DNA from: Astragalus membranaceus
Taxonomy: Eukaryota; Streptophyta; Magnoliopsida; Fabales; Fabaceae
Assembly: GCA_039519185.1 (NCBI GenBank)
Contig: CM076847.1
Span: 79,273,100 to 79,337,099 of the forward strand
Reading direction: 5' to 3'
Length of the DNA: 64,000 nt
Under the pieces are notes generated by a model, which worked only from the letters and a program-made list of their open reading frames with translations, made no database searches and was not told the DNA's origin. This document shows, in pieces, positions 1 through 12,437 of this stretch. How positions within the stretch are numbered: position 1 is the first letter of the stretch; each line of letters opens with the position of its first letter. Both the position numbers and the translations under genes were made by a program.

Positions 1-896
1 CCCCCCCAAAAAAAACATTAACCTAAGACCCATAAATGGGGAGAAAAAATGTAATGTGTCTGACGAGATATGATGGCTAAAAATGTTGTTTACACAATCT
101 GGCTAGGCATTCCTAACGAAGACACCAAACAACAGAAAAATTAATATCATAGCAATTCTATTCTTGCTTTTCCAAATTCATGATACTGGGTAGAGAGTAA
201 TCTCAAAAATTAATGGAGAAAATCCAGAAACTCCCTGGACATCGCCAACCTATTTCACACTGTAAGACGAATTGGATGTGCAGGCATCCAAACTCAAAGA
301 AAATCACACAATTGTCAAGATCAAAGCTCTATGAATCCTTGGTAAGTGTAACAGTTCATTTGTGGTAATCCCAACAAGTTCAGGAGTACTTTAACATGGA
401 AGAAGCCTCAAAAAACCAAATCCAGCATGAAGAAACAATGCATGTGTAATGCAGGTGAATGATTCTAAGACAAATACAAGGATTAGGTCTCTCTATAATT
501 GAGAATCCTGTGGGAAATTGTATGTTACGAGAACTCAAGAAACTCTGCTGGCTAACAAAGGAAGAAACTTGCTTTAACCATTCATCTAAAAGATTTCCCA
601 CAGTATTTTGGAAAGCATTGGCATGTCGACGATAATGATGCCTATTTAGAAATAAAGCTAATGAATGGGGATAATTTATCTTCTCTGATTTTTGAAATTG
701 ACATGTCATTTGCCTACAGTAGACCTGCAATGGGTTATAGCAGGAGCATAACACCAGGTTGCCCTTAACTTTTATTTCTATTTTACTAGGGGTTTTGTAT
801 CAGGTGGTTTTATCTTCACCCCCAAAGTGGCTATCTACACACCCCTTATTGCGTGAAATGACTAAACTGCCCTAACTAAAATTCCTTTATAAAGTA
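1..896. other. Intronic or intergenic sequence left of the last visible GBA2 exon, nothing recognised
   Basis: No GBA2 exon could be found here on the minus strand, so the intron after 2510 probably extends past position 1. A 124-codon minus-strand reading frame (380-754) has no recognisable domain or codon pattern and is probably chance. No repeat family recognised. Confidence 0.5.
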
Positions 897-1403
897 TATG
901 TTTATGTGAACTGAGATTACATATGTACAAAATCTATTTTAAACGTATGTGAACTCAGTTCACACAAACGTATGTGAACTGAGTTCACGTATGCTCAGAA
1001 ATAGGATTTTCACATATGTGAACTCAGTTCACACACGTTTGTGTGAACTGAGTTCACTTATGTACAAAATCTATTTTTGAATGTATGTGAACTAAGTTCA
1101 CATATGTGCAAATCCTATTCTGAGCTTATGTGAACTCAATTTACACTAGTTTATGTCTAATTTCTAAACGTCTGTGAACTCATTTTATGAATTGAGTTCA
1201 CGTACGCAGTACGCTCAATAATCGGTTTTGAACGTATGTGAACTCAGTTCACATACATTTTTGTGAATTCAATTCACACACGTTCAAAACTATGTGAACT
1301 CAGTTTAGACACGTTTATGTGAACTGAGTTCACATGCACTCTGTATAAATTCTGAACGTCAATATAAGTTCTGAACCTGTGTGAACTTAGTTCACACAAA
1401 CCC
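897..1403. repeat. Array of GTGAACT(G/C)AGTTCAC palindromes
   Basis: About a dozen copies of a 15-bp odd-length palindrome, GTGAACTGAGTTCAC or GTGAACTCAGTTCAC, perfect or with one or two changes. They are separated by 20-60 bp of related spacer (ACGTATGTG..., ACAAAATCTATTTT). Adjacent palindromes are themselves arranged as larger inverted repeats. The array lies in the large intron downstream of the last visible GBA2 exon. No TIR or target duplication was found, so the element class is unknown. Confidence 0.8.
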
Positions 1404-1693
1404 ATCACTTGGACAATTATGAGTTGTATAATTTATTTATTTAAATATACTGAAGTTGTTTTTAATTATATTTTTAGTGATGCGTGCTTTTAAAAATTTT
1501 GACCCCTAACCTCGGGTCCTGGATCCGCCACTGAGAATAAGAAGAATTAATTTACAAAGGCCTCTAGCCAATGTGACCTTAGAAAAGAATATAATACACC
1601 TCCATGGATCAATTCAAGAGCACCCTAGAACTCTCCAAATGCAAGTCTCAATCCTTCAACAACCCCTCCTAACTCCCAACCAATTCCTATTTC

Positions 1694-2045
1694 TTAGAAT
1701 TTGGGTTGGGCCTAACTCAACCCTACAAAACCGACTTGTAAGGTGAGGGTTGCCCTTTCATTATATACTCTTTTGAGACCTTATCACTACTCAATGTGGG
1801 ACTTGGATTTCTCCCAATACACCCCCTCACGCCCATCACTATTGGGCTTGGTGCGTGGATAATAATGGCGGGTGGCCCGATGGATTTAGGTTAGGCTCTG
1901 ATACCATCTTAGAATTTGGGTTGGCCCTAACTCAACCCTACAAAACCGGCTTGTAAAGGTGAGGGATGCCTCCCACTTATATATTCTTTTTCAGGCCATA
2001 TCACATTCGATGTGGGACTCTTAACACTATTTATAATAACTACCC
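1694..2045. repeat. Two tandem copies of a legume dispersed repeat
   Basis: Two copies about 215 bp apart (1694-1806 and 1909-2030) share TTAGAATTTGGGTTGG, CTAACTCAACCCTACAAAAC, a GGCTTGTAAGGTGAGG-like stretch and CGATGTGGGACT. I recognise this from memory as a common dispersed repeat in legume genomes. Its class (solo LTR, TRIM or MITE) is not resolved here. It sits in the GBA2 intron. Confidence 0.65.
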
Positions 2046-2509
2046 CTCTATTAGATAGTTGCATCGTTGGTAACTCCTTTCCTACTCTCTTATTTCTTCT
2101 CAGGTAGACCCTTTTAATAAGTGGTCTATCATGCCTCATTCAGTGGGACAACCAACCCCAAGAACATCAGATCATAACTTTTTGCCAACACATAAAACTT
2201 TGATCCCAAACGATGCCTCATTATGGGGTTTTGACCTTTGAAATTTTTTTCCTACTTTCCTGATCTCATGACAATTGACCTAAAACATGGGGGGGGGGGG
2301 GGGGATGAGCTCTCAAACGCAACCTTAGTAGCCTAAGCAAAGGCATCTTTCTAGGTAATATCAAGCTTAGCTTGTAAATAAGGATGCAGGGGCTCCTTAG
2401 ACAGACATTTCAGGACCTTCAAGTCATTGAGTTATTAAGCATTTGCATAGCTACAAAGAGAAATCTGCAAACCAACCATCATATATAGCTATAAGGTTTG
2501 ATAACTTGC

Positions 2510-5500
2510 TTGTGATATAGAAGTACGCCGGAGACACCGTCTTCAGCTCTGTGAATGAAACATAAAAAATGAATTAAAATTTTGCTTAAATCCTGTTCTA
2601 TGTTCTATATATAAAGTAAAACATATATCAGATTCGAAGATAAAAACTTACATGAAAGGCTCATTCACATGATCTCCTAACAGGTGTGAGTTTCCACCAA
2701 TGGAATTCTGCAGAGAATTAATATTTACATCATTCATCCATAGCGTAGTTATTGTATCCTCCCCCCCCCCCCTCTCCCAATTGCTGTGACAAGTGAAACG
2801 ATACTCCAAAAAAAAATCTTACCGCCCAAGTAAAAAGAAGGCTGACTTTAGCTCTTTCCTTACCAGTGTTTACCAACTACAAAAGAAACAAGTATAACTT
2901 TGTCAGAATCATGAGAATCTATGCTTCTTCACTTCGAAACACAGTGAAGCTAACATGGATGTAACAGATAATCTGTGAACCATATTGAACCGGGAGAAGA
3001 TTTCAGGTAAAAATCTATTCGTAATCAGCTCGCGATTTAGAGTATGAATACAAACATAATGAGAACAAGCTCTGGTGGTGGTGGTTGCTGTAAAATATTA
3101 ATTACAAAAATAGCTAACTAGCATATGCATAGCTTCTTATATATGTGCTGTAAATCATTCAATGCTAACAGTATCCACCAACAATGCCAAACCATAAGGA
3201 ATTGATTTCAACAATCACCATACATAACACAAACATCAAAGAAAAGAGACTTATGTAGCTTATGAACCAGCGAAATTGTCATTGTTGTAAATTTGATAAA
3301 GCATGGTAGCCCAAATAAAAGACTTAACCATAGAGGGAGTTTTGGACATCAAGGGGTTTATAAAAATGCAGCATTGCTGAATTTAGTAAATGACTAACAA
3401 ACTAGAAAAAAAGTTTTATGCAAAAACATCTTGAAAGGATCCAAAGAATTGAAGTCAAACCGAAGTAACTGATTTCTAATAATCAAACATCCTGATGCAA
3501 TGCATCCAAAGCAATTTTTCATGCAATGAATAGGCATGTCCAAGTGAATTGCAAAGAGGACACTGTAGTAGATGCTATGCTACTTAGACATAAACTAAGA
3601 GAAACGTCCAATCAAGGTTGTCAATTAAGAAATCTAAACAAAAGCTACTAGTCTGCACCATGTTTAATAAAATATAACACTAAAAACATAATAAAAAATC
3701 TGAAAAAGAAAAGTAAGAGAACCACCCATCCCCTTTTTTGACAGATAAATTTAAATAACAAAAGCCGAAGAAAATAACACACCGTATAGACAAAAACAGC
3801 AGCAGGTAGACTGCTTTCTCTATAATTGTGTGGTATGAAAGGGGATATCTGCCGGCACGATATTTTTAGTTCTGGGTCTGGCTCACCTGGGAATAAGGAA
3901 ACTCCTATTACACAAATATTCACAATGACCACACACATTTTAGTAACGTAAGGACTGAAATAAATGAAAATACCATCATAAACTGTCCAAGCTCTTGGAA
4001 ACAAAGCATGGTAAGTTGAGTGCTGGCCATTTAGATTCCATCCCCATGACGATATACCCTGATCATCAACTTTCCTACTAGATCTGAAAAAAAAAATTAT
4101 CATGAAAATTTTGAATCCATGCATAAGTATCAAGATATAAGTGTCTAGATACATGACAAAAAAAAGGATCTTGATAAGCAGAATTCAGATTAAAAGAGTA
4201 ACATTGTGTTAACAAAGCCATCAATCTCCAGATGTGTTAAACTAAATGAACAGCAGCAATAAATTGGCCGAAGCCCCTACTTAATACTTAGAAACCCCAC
4301 ACATACATATTCTGCCAAGGCCGGCAAGTATTTTCCTAATCTGAAACTTCCCTCCAAAACAAAGATGAAAATCTTCTGCAAAAATTTAGTTGGTCGTTTC
4401 CATTTATAAGTCAGTCAGACGATCATTGGACAGCAATGAAATCTGAGTGTCAAAAAATAGAAAATTTTGGGTAGAAATGAAAATTATTAACTTATCAATC
4501 ATCACCCAAGCAAACGCCAGATTGTAATACCAAGGGACTGATTGGGTATTTGGGTTTGAACGGAACCAATGATATTTACCATTTGCCAGTGAGTATTTTC
4601 TTGTGTTACTAGATAATAGAGATAAGATGGGCCTACTATAACTTAATGTTTCTTACGAAGGTTGTTAGAGTGCATATTCAAAAGCTTACCATCACAATGA
4701 AAAGGTTTAAGAAAGACAGGGTTGTCAAACCCAGAACAATGGACTAACAGAAAGCCAACAAGAAAGAATAATGAAATGGTAATTAATCACCGGACATATT
4801 TAGCCAAATTGTAAGTACGTAAAAATGGCTCCATAAGTTTGAAAGAAGTTGCAGTTTCTAATCACAAAAGAACTGTGTAGTTTTATCTATTAATGGATTT
4901 ACAAATGATTTTACGTAAATGAAAATCTTCACCAATGCTATATAAATCGTCCTTATATTTAAGAAAAAATGTTTTCAGAAATTCAATATATTCTGTCTTA
5001 CCCTAAACCCTCATGCTGGCCAGGAGCCAAAACTGATGCAAAACTTTTGTTTCCTCCATCTCTACTTACAAAAATCTGCAATAGAAGAAAATAAACCAGA
5101 TATTTCAAATATAAGCTGCAATTGACTATTGAGAATGACCATAAACAGTAAAAATCTTTCCAGATTAGAAAGGGAAAAAAACAACAGGTTTAACCTCCAC
5201 AAAAAGAGAACCCCCCCCCCCCCCCCCACCCCACTCCCACCCTATCCCATATAAATAAAACCCTCAAAAGTAGAAGACACACACGTATTATTTTATCTTG
5301 ATCAAATGTGCAGACACTAAGAAGCAAAATAAATGCTGAGCAACAACTAGTGAAACTAACACCGAGTTCTGTACTGTTTTTCTTCTTTGGACAAAAGATT
5401 GGGGCTCTACCTCATCGGGTAGAAATATTAATACAAATAGAGTTAAGATGTTCAAGTACCGAAAACCAATATTACAACTGATTAACTTCTGTTTATGTGT

Positions 5501-8500
5501 TTTTGGTGACCAACTTCTGTTTATGTTTCCTTTTGCATAACAGCACCGATTCCTCACATTGTCTATCTAATTTTTTGATGACCAACTTCTGTTTATGTTT
5601 TCTTATAATTGTGAGGTTCTTGGACATAACAAAAAAAATCCATAATGAACTATGATTTATGATAATGCCTCAACCTTTGTCTCATATCTCATCCCAACAA
5701 CAAAACCAAGCTTTATATCTAGCGAGAAAGGGATCTCTTATGTGAGAGTGAGAGGAGTCTTTAATAGCTGTTGGATCAAAATCAATGGATGAGACTAAAA
5801 CATCACTTAAGTATTCACATGGTTTTATTCCACCGTAGTACCCTCTTTTATTCCACTTTTTGCTGAAGTCTAAACGTCATCTCTCAGGTCCTTCTTCCCA
5901 CCATCATCTTGCTTCTCTATATGCTGAACCTACAAAGAAAAGATACATTCTTCTTCTTTCTAAATTGAAACATCTACTTTATTTCTTCTCCAAAACAACA
6001 CAAAATAATTGACTCTCACAAGTGGCAAGGAGGAAAACCACAAAGAAGGAAAATCAAAGGACAAGGTGGTAGATCTGAAAAATATAGATCCTAAAACCAG
6101 AGAAAACAATCCATAAGCAGTCGCAAATGTAGATTTGCAAATGTCATTTGAAACCCTTCTAGATCTGTGTAAGATCTGATTAAGTTGATCCTGTCCTTGT
6201 TTAATCGTCAATAGAGTCACTGATTTTAGAGAAAATTAACTTGAACGACATTAGTGCAGAAGTTGTAATGAGATACCATTTCCTGAAATCTTCAATGACT
6301 TACTTTGATGATTAATATTTTTGACAAAATTAGTGATTAATTGTTAATATGAACTTTCATTTTATCTTTTTCTATCTTTCTGCAAAATAAACGAATCTCC
6401 TTCTTGGATGTCTTCGCACAGTCACGAAATGACGGCAGTGATGAAACAGGACGACGACAACAAAACACGAATTCCATTCACTACTTTCTATATTCACCAG
6501 AACCTTGCCATCTCCTTCACTACTTTCTATATTCACCAGGTCAACGTACAAACATTCTTTTCCATGGAAGAAAACAATTTGCAACTACCGTATTCAATTT
6601 GAACGTAGTAAGCCTTGAATCAAGCAATCACCCTGTGAAAGACTAATGTACTTTGGAAATATTTGGATTTGTAGTTGCTTTGGACTGGTTTGGCGTGATG
6701 GCATGAACCTAAGAGACAGGGCAGAAAGAAGAAGTAGAGGAAAAAAAGGATATGATGCGCAGAGTGGAAGAAGAAAAGACATTACCCTGTGTCACTTAAA
6801 AGATCTTTTAATCTTATCCGTCCATTTCAATCCAACAGCTGAAAATGAGTCCTCTCACTCACATAAAAAATCCTTTCTCACTAGATATGCCCCCCTTTAT
6901 GTATATATACACATATATATAGATATATATACACACACACATATATATATATATATATAATTGAGAGGAATTGAACGTTTCTTTGAACTTTTCATTACCT
7001 TCATTAGGTGACTTATGTGCAAAATTAATATTATAAATTGATATAATTCACTTCACTTCTGAAGATACATTCCGAATACATCGTTAAAGTTATAATAAGA
7101 CAATCAGGGAGATAAATGCGTACATTTATACATATCAATCTTAAAATAATATAACCCTACACAAAGCTACACAACTAGAGAAGACTATAGCAGGACAATA
7201 GTAAGTGGAAAATAGGACTTACAGAGAACTGGTTGGCCATGACGGGTGATGCTTCACATAAACCAGGAACAATTTGCCATTGTCTGAACTCACCTCTAAA
7301 TCCTCTTGATATGCTGCCACTCCTGCATAGGCATATAATCACGTTCAAATCAATATAAGAAAGAAAAGGCTTATTTGTTCTCGAATAGCTACTGAAGGCC
7401 AAAGATAATTTATTTGTAAAGAATAACACATTAACCATTTGAATGTATGCAGGATTAACTAGTCAAGTAATTAATTGGAAGCTTTTAACTAATTTGACTA
7501 TGCCATACCCCATCCCTCCAAGTGGAACTCCTTGTGATGCAGATGGCTTGCAACTTTCTCGAGTGAATGGATCTATAGGCGCTTTCTGCAGAATTCAGGC
7601 CAACAAACTGAAGTCTGGAATCTCTAATTTCAACATACTAATCCAATGTAGGTTTATGAACTCTTACATCACGAAAAACACACACAACAAAAATTGATAA
7701 CCAATGAATGGAGGAGAAGTTGAAATTTACCCTTCCGTGAGAAGCCTCTTCCCTAACATATGACCACATGCGTATACCTAATCGAACCTGGAATTTCGAT
7801 TTTCAACAGACAGAAGAGACAGAGGGACATTAATGTAAATTTAAAATTACAAAAAAGGCATAAAGCTATATCAATAAGAACTACAAAGGATTCCAATATA
7901 TTGTAACTTGTTAGTTAGGGGGAGAGAGCAAGGGAGAAACCACTTGCCATCTTTATAGCTTCCATAAAAGTTATTCTAAATTCTTTAAGAAGATTGGCAT
8001 GGCTGTTTAATTTCCTTCTCCAAGCTTGTTCTGGTGGAGCAGAGCTATCGGAATCAAACTGCAAAAAGTGTCCGAGGGACTCAGATTATGAAGCACCAGC
8101 TTTTGGCTAAGCTACAAATTTTGCTTAATTCACATTTATTTTTTTCCTTCATCATTCAATGGTAATAACTAATACTAAGTAGATAATGTATTTCTCTAAA
8201 AAGCTCAACATTCAGATTTCAGAGTTTCAAATCACATGGAAACGTAAATTTTCATTCAAAAGCTGTGGCATCATCAGAAGACTTAGAAAATAAAAAAAAA
8301 AATACGAGAATTGGTCTTATTGGAAAAATCAAAAGCTGCAAGCTAAAAATTTCAACCGATATATAAAGGAAAAAATTCCATTGAATTTCCCAGTGAACTA
8401 AACAATGAACATCATCTTCTGAAAAACCAAACACGTTAGAGAAATTAAAAGCAGAGGAACCATACCAACTGCAAAGTAGTTTTACTGATATACTCTTCAG

Positions 8501-8546
8501 GAGGCCATGAATTCTTTCTATAATGAAAAATGTTGCCGGTAACCAT
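2510..8546 (-). CDS. GBA2: Non-lysosomal glucosylceramidase (GBA2 family), N-terminal part, 11 coding exons
   Basis: GBA2-family enzymes hydrolyse glucosylceramide to glucose and ceramide at cytosolic membrane faces. Coding exons (minus strand, 5' to 3'): 8466-8546, 7948-8058, 7731-7787, 7509-7585, 7223-7322, 5002-5075, 3974-4083, 3783-3886, 2823-2876, 2652-2707, 2510-2548; all phases join, giving 287 codons plus two bases. The protein starts MVTGNIFHYRKNSWPPEEY and carries family hallmarks of the GBA2 N-terminal domain: VPLGGMG, SGSISRGFRGEFRQW, ISSWGWNLNGQHSTYH, FPRAWTVYDGEPDPELKIS, ISPFIPHNYRESSLP, NEPF. Family length is about 950 residues, so the catalytic (alpha/alpha)6 domain and its acidic residues lie beyond position 1. 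Two introns appear to use GC donors (7947 and 2509, both GCAAGT). The ATG follows a TTCGCAG acceptor, suggesting a 5'UTR intron. Product identity is very secure from recalled family sequence; the last donor (2509) is less certain because the next exon is not visible. Confidence 0.95.
5718..6885. mobile_element. Non-autonomous TIR element in GBA2 intron 5
   Basis: The left end (GCGAGAAAGGGATCTCTTAT, then GTTGGATCAAAATCAATGGATG) is matched in inverse orientation at the right end (6785-6885: CATTTCAATCCAACAGCTG ... TCCTTTCTCACTAGA). This gives imperfect TIRs of roughly 80 bp. TA dinucleotides flank both ends and could be the target duplication, but they could also be part of the TIR. No transposase reading frame is visible. 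The superfamily is unresolved. It lies between exons 5 and 6 and does not disturb their splice sites. Confidence 0.6.
6900..6959. repeat. AT/TATA microsatellite
   Basis: Run of TATATA/ACACAC dinucleotides immediately right of the TIR element in the GBA2 intron. Confidence 0.9.
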
Positions 8547-8946
8547 GCTGCGAATATCTCTATATCCACACCACAACACAAAATCCTCTTCGAATCGAAT
8601 AATAGATTAACCGAAACGAATTAATTATCTGGAACAGATCCTCATGGAATTCAACACCCGCCTTCAATATTATTGAATCCAAAAGAACAGCCAAAACTTG
8701 AATATATTCAATTGAAGGAAGCAAACCAAGCTACCTTCAGATTAAAAAATACAAAATATTTTTAAAAAAAATTAGCACCTAGCTCTTCAAGATCTTGCTT
8801 ACAATTATCAAACCAGAATCTATCAAACGATTAGTGTCTCTGTGAATTTGAAGTTGCAGCGGAAGTGTGTTACGAAAGAGAAGAGATCGAGTGTTTTTGT
8901 GATTGTTGTTTTGGAATCGCGAGATATTCGATTGGGTGCAGAGCGA
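8547..8946 (-). promoter_or_regulatory. Probable 5'UTR and promoter-proximal region of GBA2
   Basis: Upstream of the minus-strand GBA2 start codon. A TTCGCAG acceptor abuts the ATG, which implies a leader intron; a plausible upstream donor lies near 8790 (GAGCTAG followed by GTGCTAA). No further coding sequence seen. The exact transcription start cannot be placed from sequence. Confidence 0.4.
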
Positions 8947-9112
8947 ATGATGCGTGGCGAGATGAGGAACAGCCGCCTGTACCACCGAGTCAGCGTAACT
9001 AACTCGTTTGCTGGGTTTCCAACTCGGCGAGATGATGCGTGGCGAGATGAGGAACAGCCGCCTGTACCACCGAGTCAGCGTAACTAACTCGTTTGCTGGG
9101 TTTCCAACTCGG
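8947..9112. repeat. 85-bp tandem duplication upstream of GBA2
   Basis: Two near-identical 85-bp units (8947-9031 and 9032-9112) containing ATGATGCGTGGCGAGATG, ACCACCGAGTCAGCG and CTCGTTTGCTGGGTTTCC. The duplication lies ~400 bp upstream of the GBA2 start codon, so it may fall in the promoter. Near-identity suggests it is recent. Confidence 0.9.
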
Positions 9113-9567
9113 ATCGCTCGGGGAGAAATAGGTGAGAGAAAAGTAAATAAAACACTTTAATTCTCTAGACCATCACTTTTTGGTTGTTATTTTTCTACCT
9201 TTCGCTATCTCTCAATTATAATAACTAGTAATTGGCTAATTGAATTTTATATTTAGGTGTGAAGAAGTAACTTCTCTTTGGATTGAAGTGTACTGCACTA
9301 TTGTCAGCTCCTTCCCTCCCATCAGAGTCTTAAATAACGGTCCACTTTGATTTGATGTCGGTATTGTAGACTTTTTTTATCTTTTCCATTTCTTTCTTTT
9401 ATAAATAGACTTTTTGTACTTTACTTAGTGGAAAATGAGAGAGGTGGAAATCATAAACACCAAATATAACCATGATTGAATAATTTTAGATTGTCTCCTT
9501 TTTTTAAATCGAAAGTTTATTTTATTTTTTGTCAAAATTTCTTTACTTATGTGCTACTCATAAAAAA
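9113..9567. other. AT-rich intergenic sequence, nothing recognised
   Basis: Low-complexity AT-rich sequence without recognisable coding, RNA or repeat structure. Confidence 0.5.
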
Positions 9568-10037
9568 AACTTAAATATATGTTTCGCCCATGCAAATATG
9601 ACCATAATCCATTTAGGCCTTTGTAATTGTTTTTTTAAATGACCATTGCAAATATTAAGCGTTTACATTTAAGCCCCTCTGTTAACTTTCCATTCAAAAA
9701 AACTGACGTGACTAACGGAAATGACATCAGTATGACATTATCAATGGTTAACAGAGAAAGATTATCATATTTGAATCGTGTCAATCTTTCTCTGTTAATT
9801 ATTCCCTTTTTTTGGAACAGTCTGAAGCGGAACAGAATCATTTCAATCTTTCTCTATTAATCATTGATGATGTCATGCTGACGTCATCTCCGTTAATCAC
9901 GTCTTTTTTTTGGATGAAAAGTTAATAGAGGGGCTTAATTGTAAACACTTAATATTTGCAAGGGCCATTTTAATTTTTTTTACAGGGGCCTAAATGGATT
10001 ATAGCCATATTTGCAGGGCCAAACATATATTTAAGCC
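9568..10037. mobile_element. Mutator-like MITE with long TIRs
   Basis: The ends are long inverted repeats. The left has CTTAAATATATGTTTCGCCC and GACCATAATCCATTTAGGCC; the right has the inverse, ending CATATATTTAAGCC. The terminal motif (GG)CTTAAATAT resembles the TIR end of the MULE at 11743 and the sense of the text is the same (CATAATCCATTTA). About 470 bp with no coding capacity. A clean 9-bp target duplication was not found because the flanks are A-runs. Confidence 0.7.
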
Positions 10038-10233
10038 AAAAAAAATTAGAAATTTGGATGTTATAAAATAACTATAGGTGGTTTGTTTGTTTGTACTACT
10101 CAACTTTTTATCAATTTGTTGTCAAAAAAAACTTTTTATCAATTTACAATAGCATACATCATGTTGATGTAATATATGAGCACGGCATATTTTTGAGGTA
10201 GATGAATTTTTAATGACCATGCAATGTAGTTTA

Positions 10234-10462
10234 GGGCCCGTTTGAGAAAGTTTAAGGAAACAGCTTATGGCATGTTCATAAGTTGTTTTCAGCTAATTTC
10301 CATAAGCTCTTGTGATAGCTTATGAAAACAGCTTATGGCTTATAGAAAAATAGTTTTAACAATATTTTATCATTTATTATATAAACAGGTTATACATAAG
10401 TACTTATATGATAAGCATTTATGAGAAAAGCGCTTAATTAAGTTGTTTATCCAAAAAGGGCC
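10234..10462. mobile_element. Short TIR element (GGGCCCGTTTG / AAAAAGGGCC)
   Basis: Ends GGGCCCGTTTGAGAAAG and CCAAAAAGGGCC are inverted. Repeated AGCTTATG/CATAAGCT motifs lie inside. About 230 bp, non-coding. Superfamily (hAT or Harbinger type) is not settled because no clear target duplication could be read. Confidence 0.55.
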
Positions 10463-10763
10463 TAAACTTTTGATTTCATACATAAACTTTTTTATAAACT
10501 TTTGATTTTTGAGACCAAAAGCTTTGATTCCATACATAAACTTTTGATTTTTGAGCATGATTTGAATGTTTGAAATCATATAAATATATCAGATGATGAA
10601 AATTAATTTTAAAACTAAATTATATATAGTCATCTCAAGGTTTTTTTTATAAAAGTCATCTCAAAATGTTTTTTTTTGACAACATCTCAAAATGTTTGAT
10701 ATATATTTTTTTATTGTTAATATATAGCTATATAATAAAAAAAAATCACCGAGTTGTATGATA

Positions 10764-10875
10764 CTCCCTCTCGTTCTTTTATAAGCAAAAGGTGGTCAAC
10801 CCAAGTCGATGTATTTGGTCCAATCAAATACATCGACTTGAGTTGACCACCTTTTGCTTATAAAAGAATCAAAGG
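10764..10875. mobile_element. Stowaway-like fold-back MITE
   Basis: A 112-bp near-complete palindrome starts CTCCCTCTCGTTCTTTTATA and has arms of about 50 bp (ATAAGCAAAAGGTGGTCAAC on the left, its inverse on the right). It is flanked by TA on both sides. CTCCCTC-type ends and a TA target site fit Tc1/mariner-derived Stowaway MITEs. Confidence 0.75.
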
Positions 10876-11026
10876 TATTAGCAACATTAAAATTTATAAA
10901 ATGAATTGTTTTCTAAGGATTGCATATCATTAATAGATATACCTTTATATAAAAATTAATAAATATCTTAAAAATATTAAAACGATTAATTTTTGGCATC
11001 ATTAATAAATTGGCGTCTTCTAAGAC

Positions 11027-11200
11027 GAGGGTTCAACTAAGTCCCTTCATTTGCGTACTAGTCAAATTGACTGTACGGTATAATATAAAATACTATGAAT
11101 GGTTGAGATTAGATCAACCTACATGAAATCTCAATCATTCATAACATTTTATATTGTATCTTACGGTGGTAAACCGATGATGGACTTAGTTGATCCCTCA
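11027..11200. mobile_element. Fold-back MITE
   Basis: GAGGGTTCAACTAAGTCC on the left pairs with GGACTTAGTTGATCCCTC on the right. Inner arms (TATAATATAAAATACTATGA / TCATAACATTTTATATTGTA) also pair, giving a ~174-bp imperfect hairpin. Non-coding. Confidence 0.65.
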
Positions 11201-11289
11201 CCCTGCCACTTAACTTGTGGGTAGAACTGACATTAATACTAACCTCAGAATTAGGTATGTTTCATGGGAATACTGGTTCTTCATATTGT

Positions 11290-11515
11290 TGGCTATGAAT
11301 CAGTAAGGAGATGATGATATAAGAATTGATGAAGAGGCTAACCATAATTTACATGTCGAAAGGATTGATGGAGGCATATATGATAATAATGTCAGTGGTG
11401 AGGATTTACAAGGGATTAATGGAGACATTGAGATAATAATGTTGGTGATGAAGCTATTCTCGATAATGAACAACACGATATATCCGTAGATGGAGCCCCA
11501 AATGATGGTGAAGAT
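11290..11515 (+). pseudogene. Possible remnant of an acidic coding region interrupted by the hAT insertion
   Basis: Reading in one frame with a single-base slip near 11425 gives an Asp/Glu/Asn-rich stretch (motifs such as DDIRIDEEANHN and DNEQHDISVDGAPNDGED). The same reading could resume after the nested insertions at 23080 (GAAGATG). No family is recognised. It is included because it is the pre-insertion host sequence of the nested cluster, but it may be non-coding. Confidence 0.25.
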
Positions 11516-12437
11516 TAGGCATGGCAACCAGGCGGGGTGGGGCGGGTTTTGCATCCCCCATCCCCCGTCCCAAACAGGGACGGGTTCCCTGCGGGCACCC
11601 GTTTCTGCCACAAAGTTATAGGAAAAATAAAAAAAATATTTATGATAATTAATAAAATAAAATCATAATAATTATACAATGATAAAATAAAGTTAAAAGT
11701 AGTAAAATAGACTTTTCTACATGAAATAGATCAAAATTAAAAGGCTTAAATATCATTTACCCCCCTGCAAATATCACCATAATCCATTTACCCCCCTGCA
11801 AAAAAAAAGCTTTAAAACAAAGCTCGCAAATACAAAGTGTTTGCAGTTAGGTCCCTGCTGTTAAATTTTGTTAACAGCGTTAACTTACGCTGAGTTGGCA
11901 CGAAACGTGGCAGTACACGTGTATTGATCACTCTCACCTCACCTCACTCTGCCATCACTTTCTTCTGAACTCTGAACACTGCCATCACTCTCCTCTGAAC
12001 TCTCACCTCATCACTCTCAGACCACTCTCTCAGCTCACTCTCAGCAGTGTCACCTCTCTCTCACCTCACCTTCATATCTCTGTGACGATGGTGAAGGTAT
12101 TTGACGAAGACGATTGAAACATTGGGGAAGACGAAGGTAAAGGAACTAAGGACGAAGACGAAGATTAGTAGCTGGTGTTGAGGAAGAGAAGGGGTTGACG
12201 AAGAGAATAGAGCTCAGGTTTGCACATGCAGTAATCATTGCACTTTTCAGAGTTTAGTATAGAAATTTTTTGGGGTTGGGGGACGAATATTGTTTGTGTT
12301 GGGTTTTGTGTTGACCATTGTATATTACTTGGACGAATATGTTGGGTGTAGTGTTGTTATTGTGTTAATGTCTATTTTAGGTCTATAATGTAAGGTTGAA
12401 ATGTCTAATTTAGCCCTTTTGTTCTGTTTTTACAGTG

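Noticed and set aside
380..754. 124-codon minus-strand open frame
   Set aside because: No domain, no GBA2 similarity and no splice context; likely chance in intronic sequence.
2290..2304. G15 run, and C runs at 2761-2772 and 5211-5227
   Set aside because: Homopolymers in introns, prone to sequencing error; not informative.
1..2509. GBA2 truncated by repeat insertion
   Set aside because: Exon 11 ends with a plausible donor and the repeats lie in what would be the next intron; the remaining exons may simply be outside the window.
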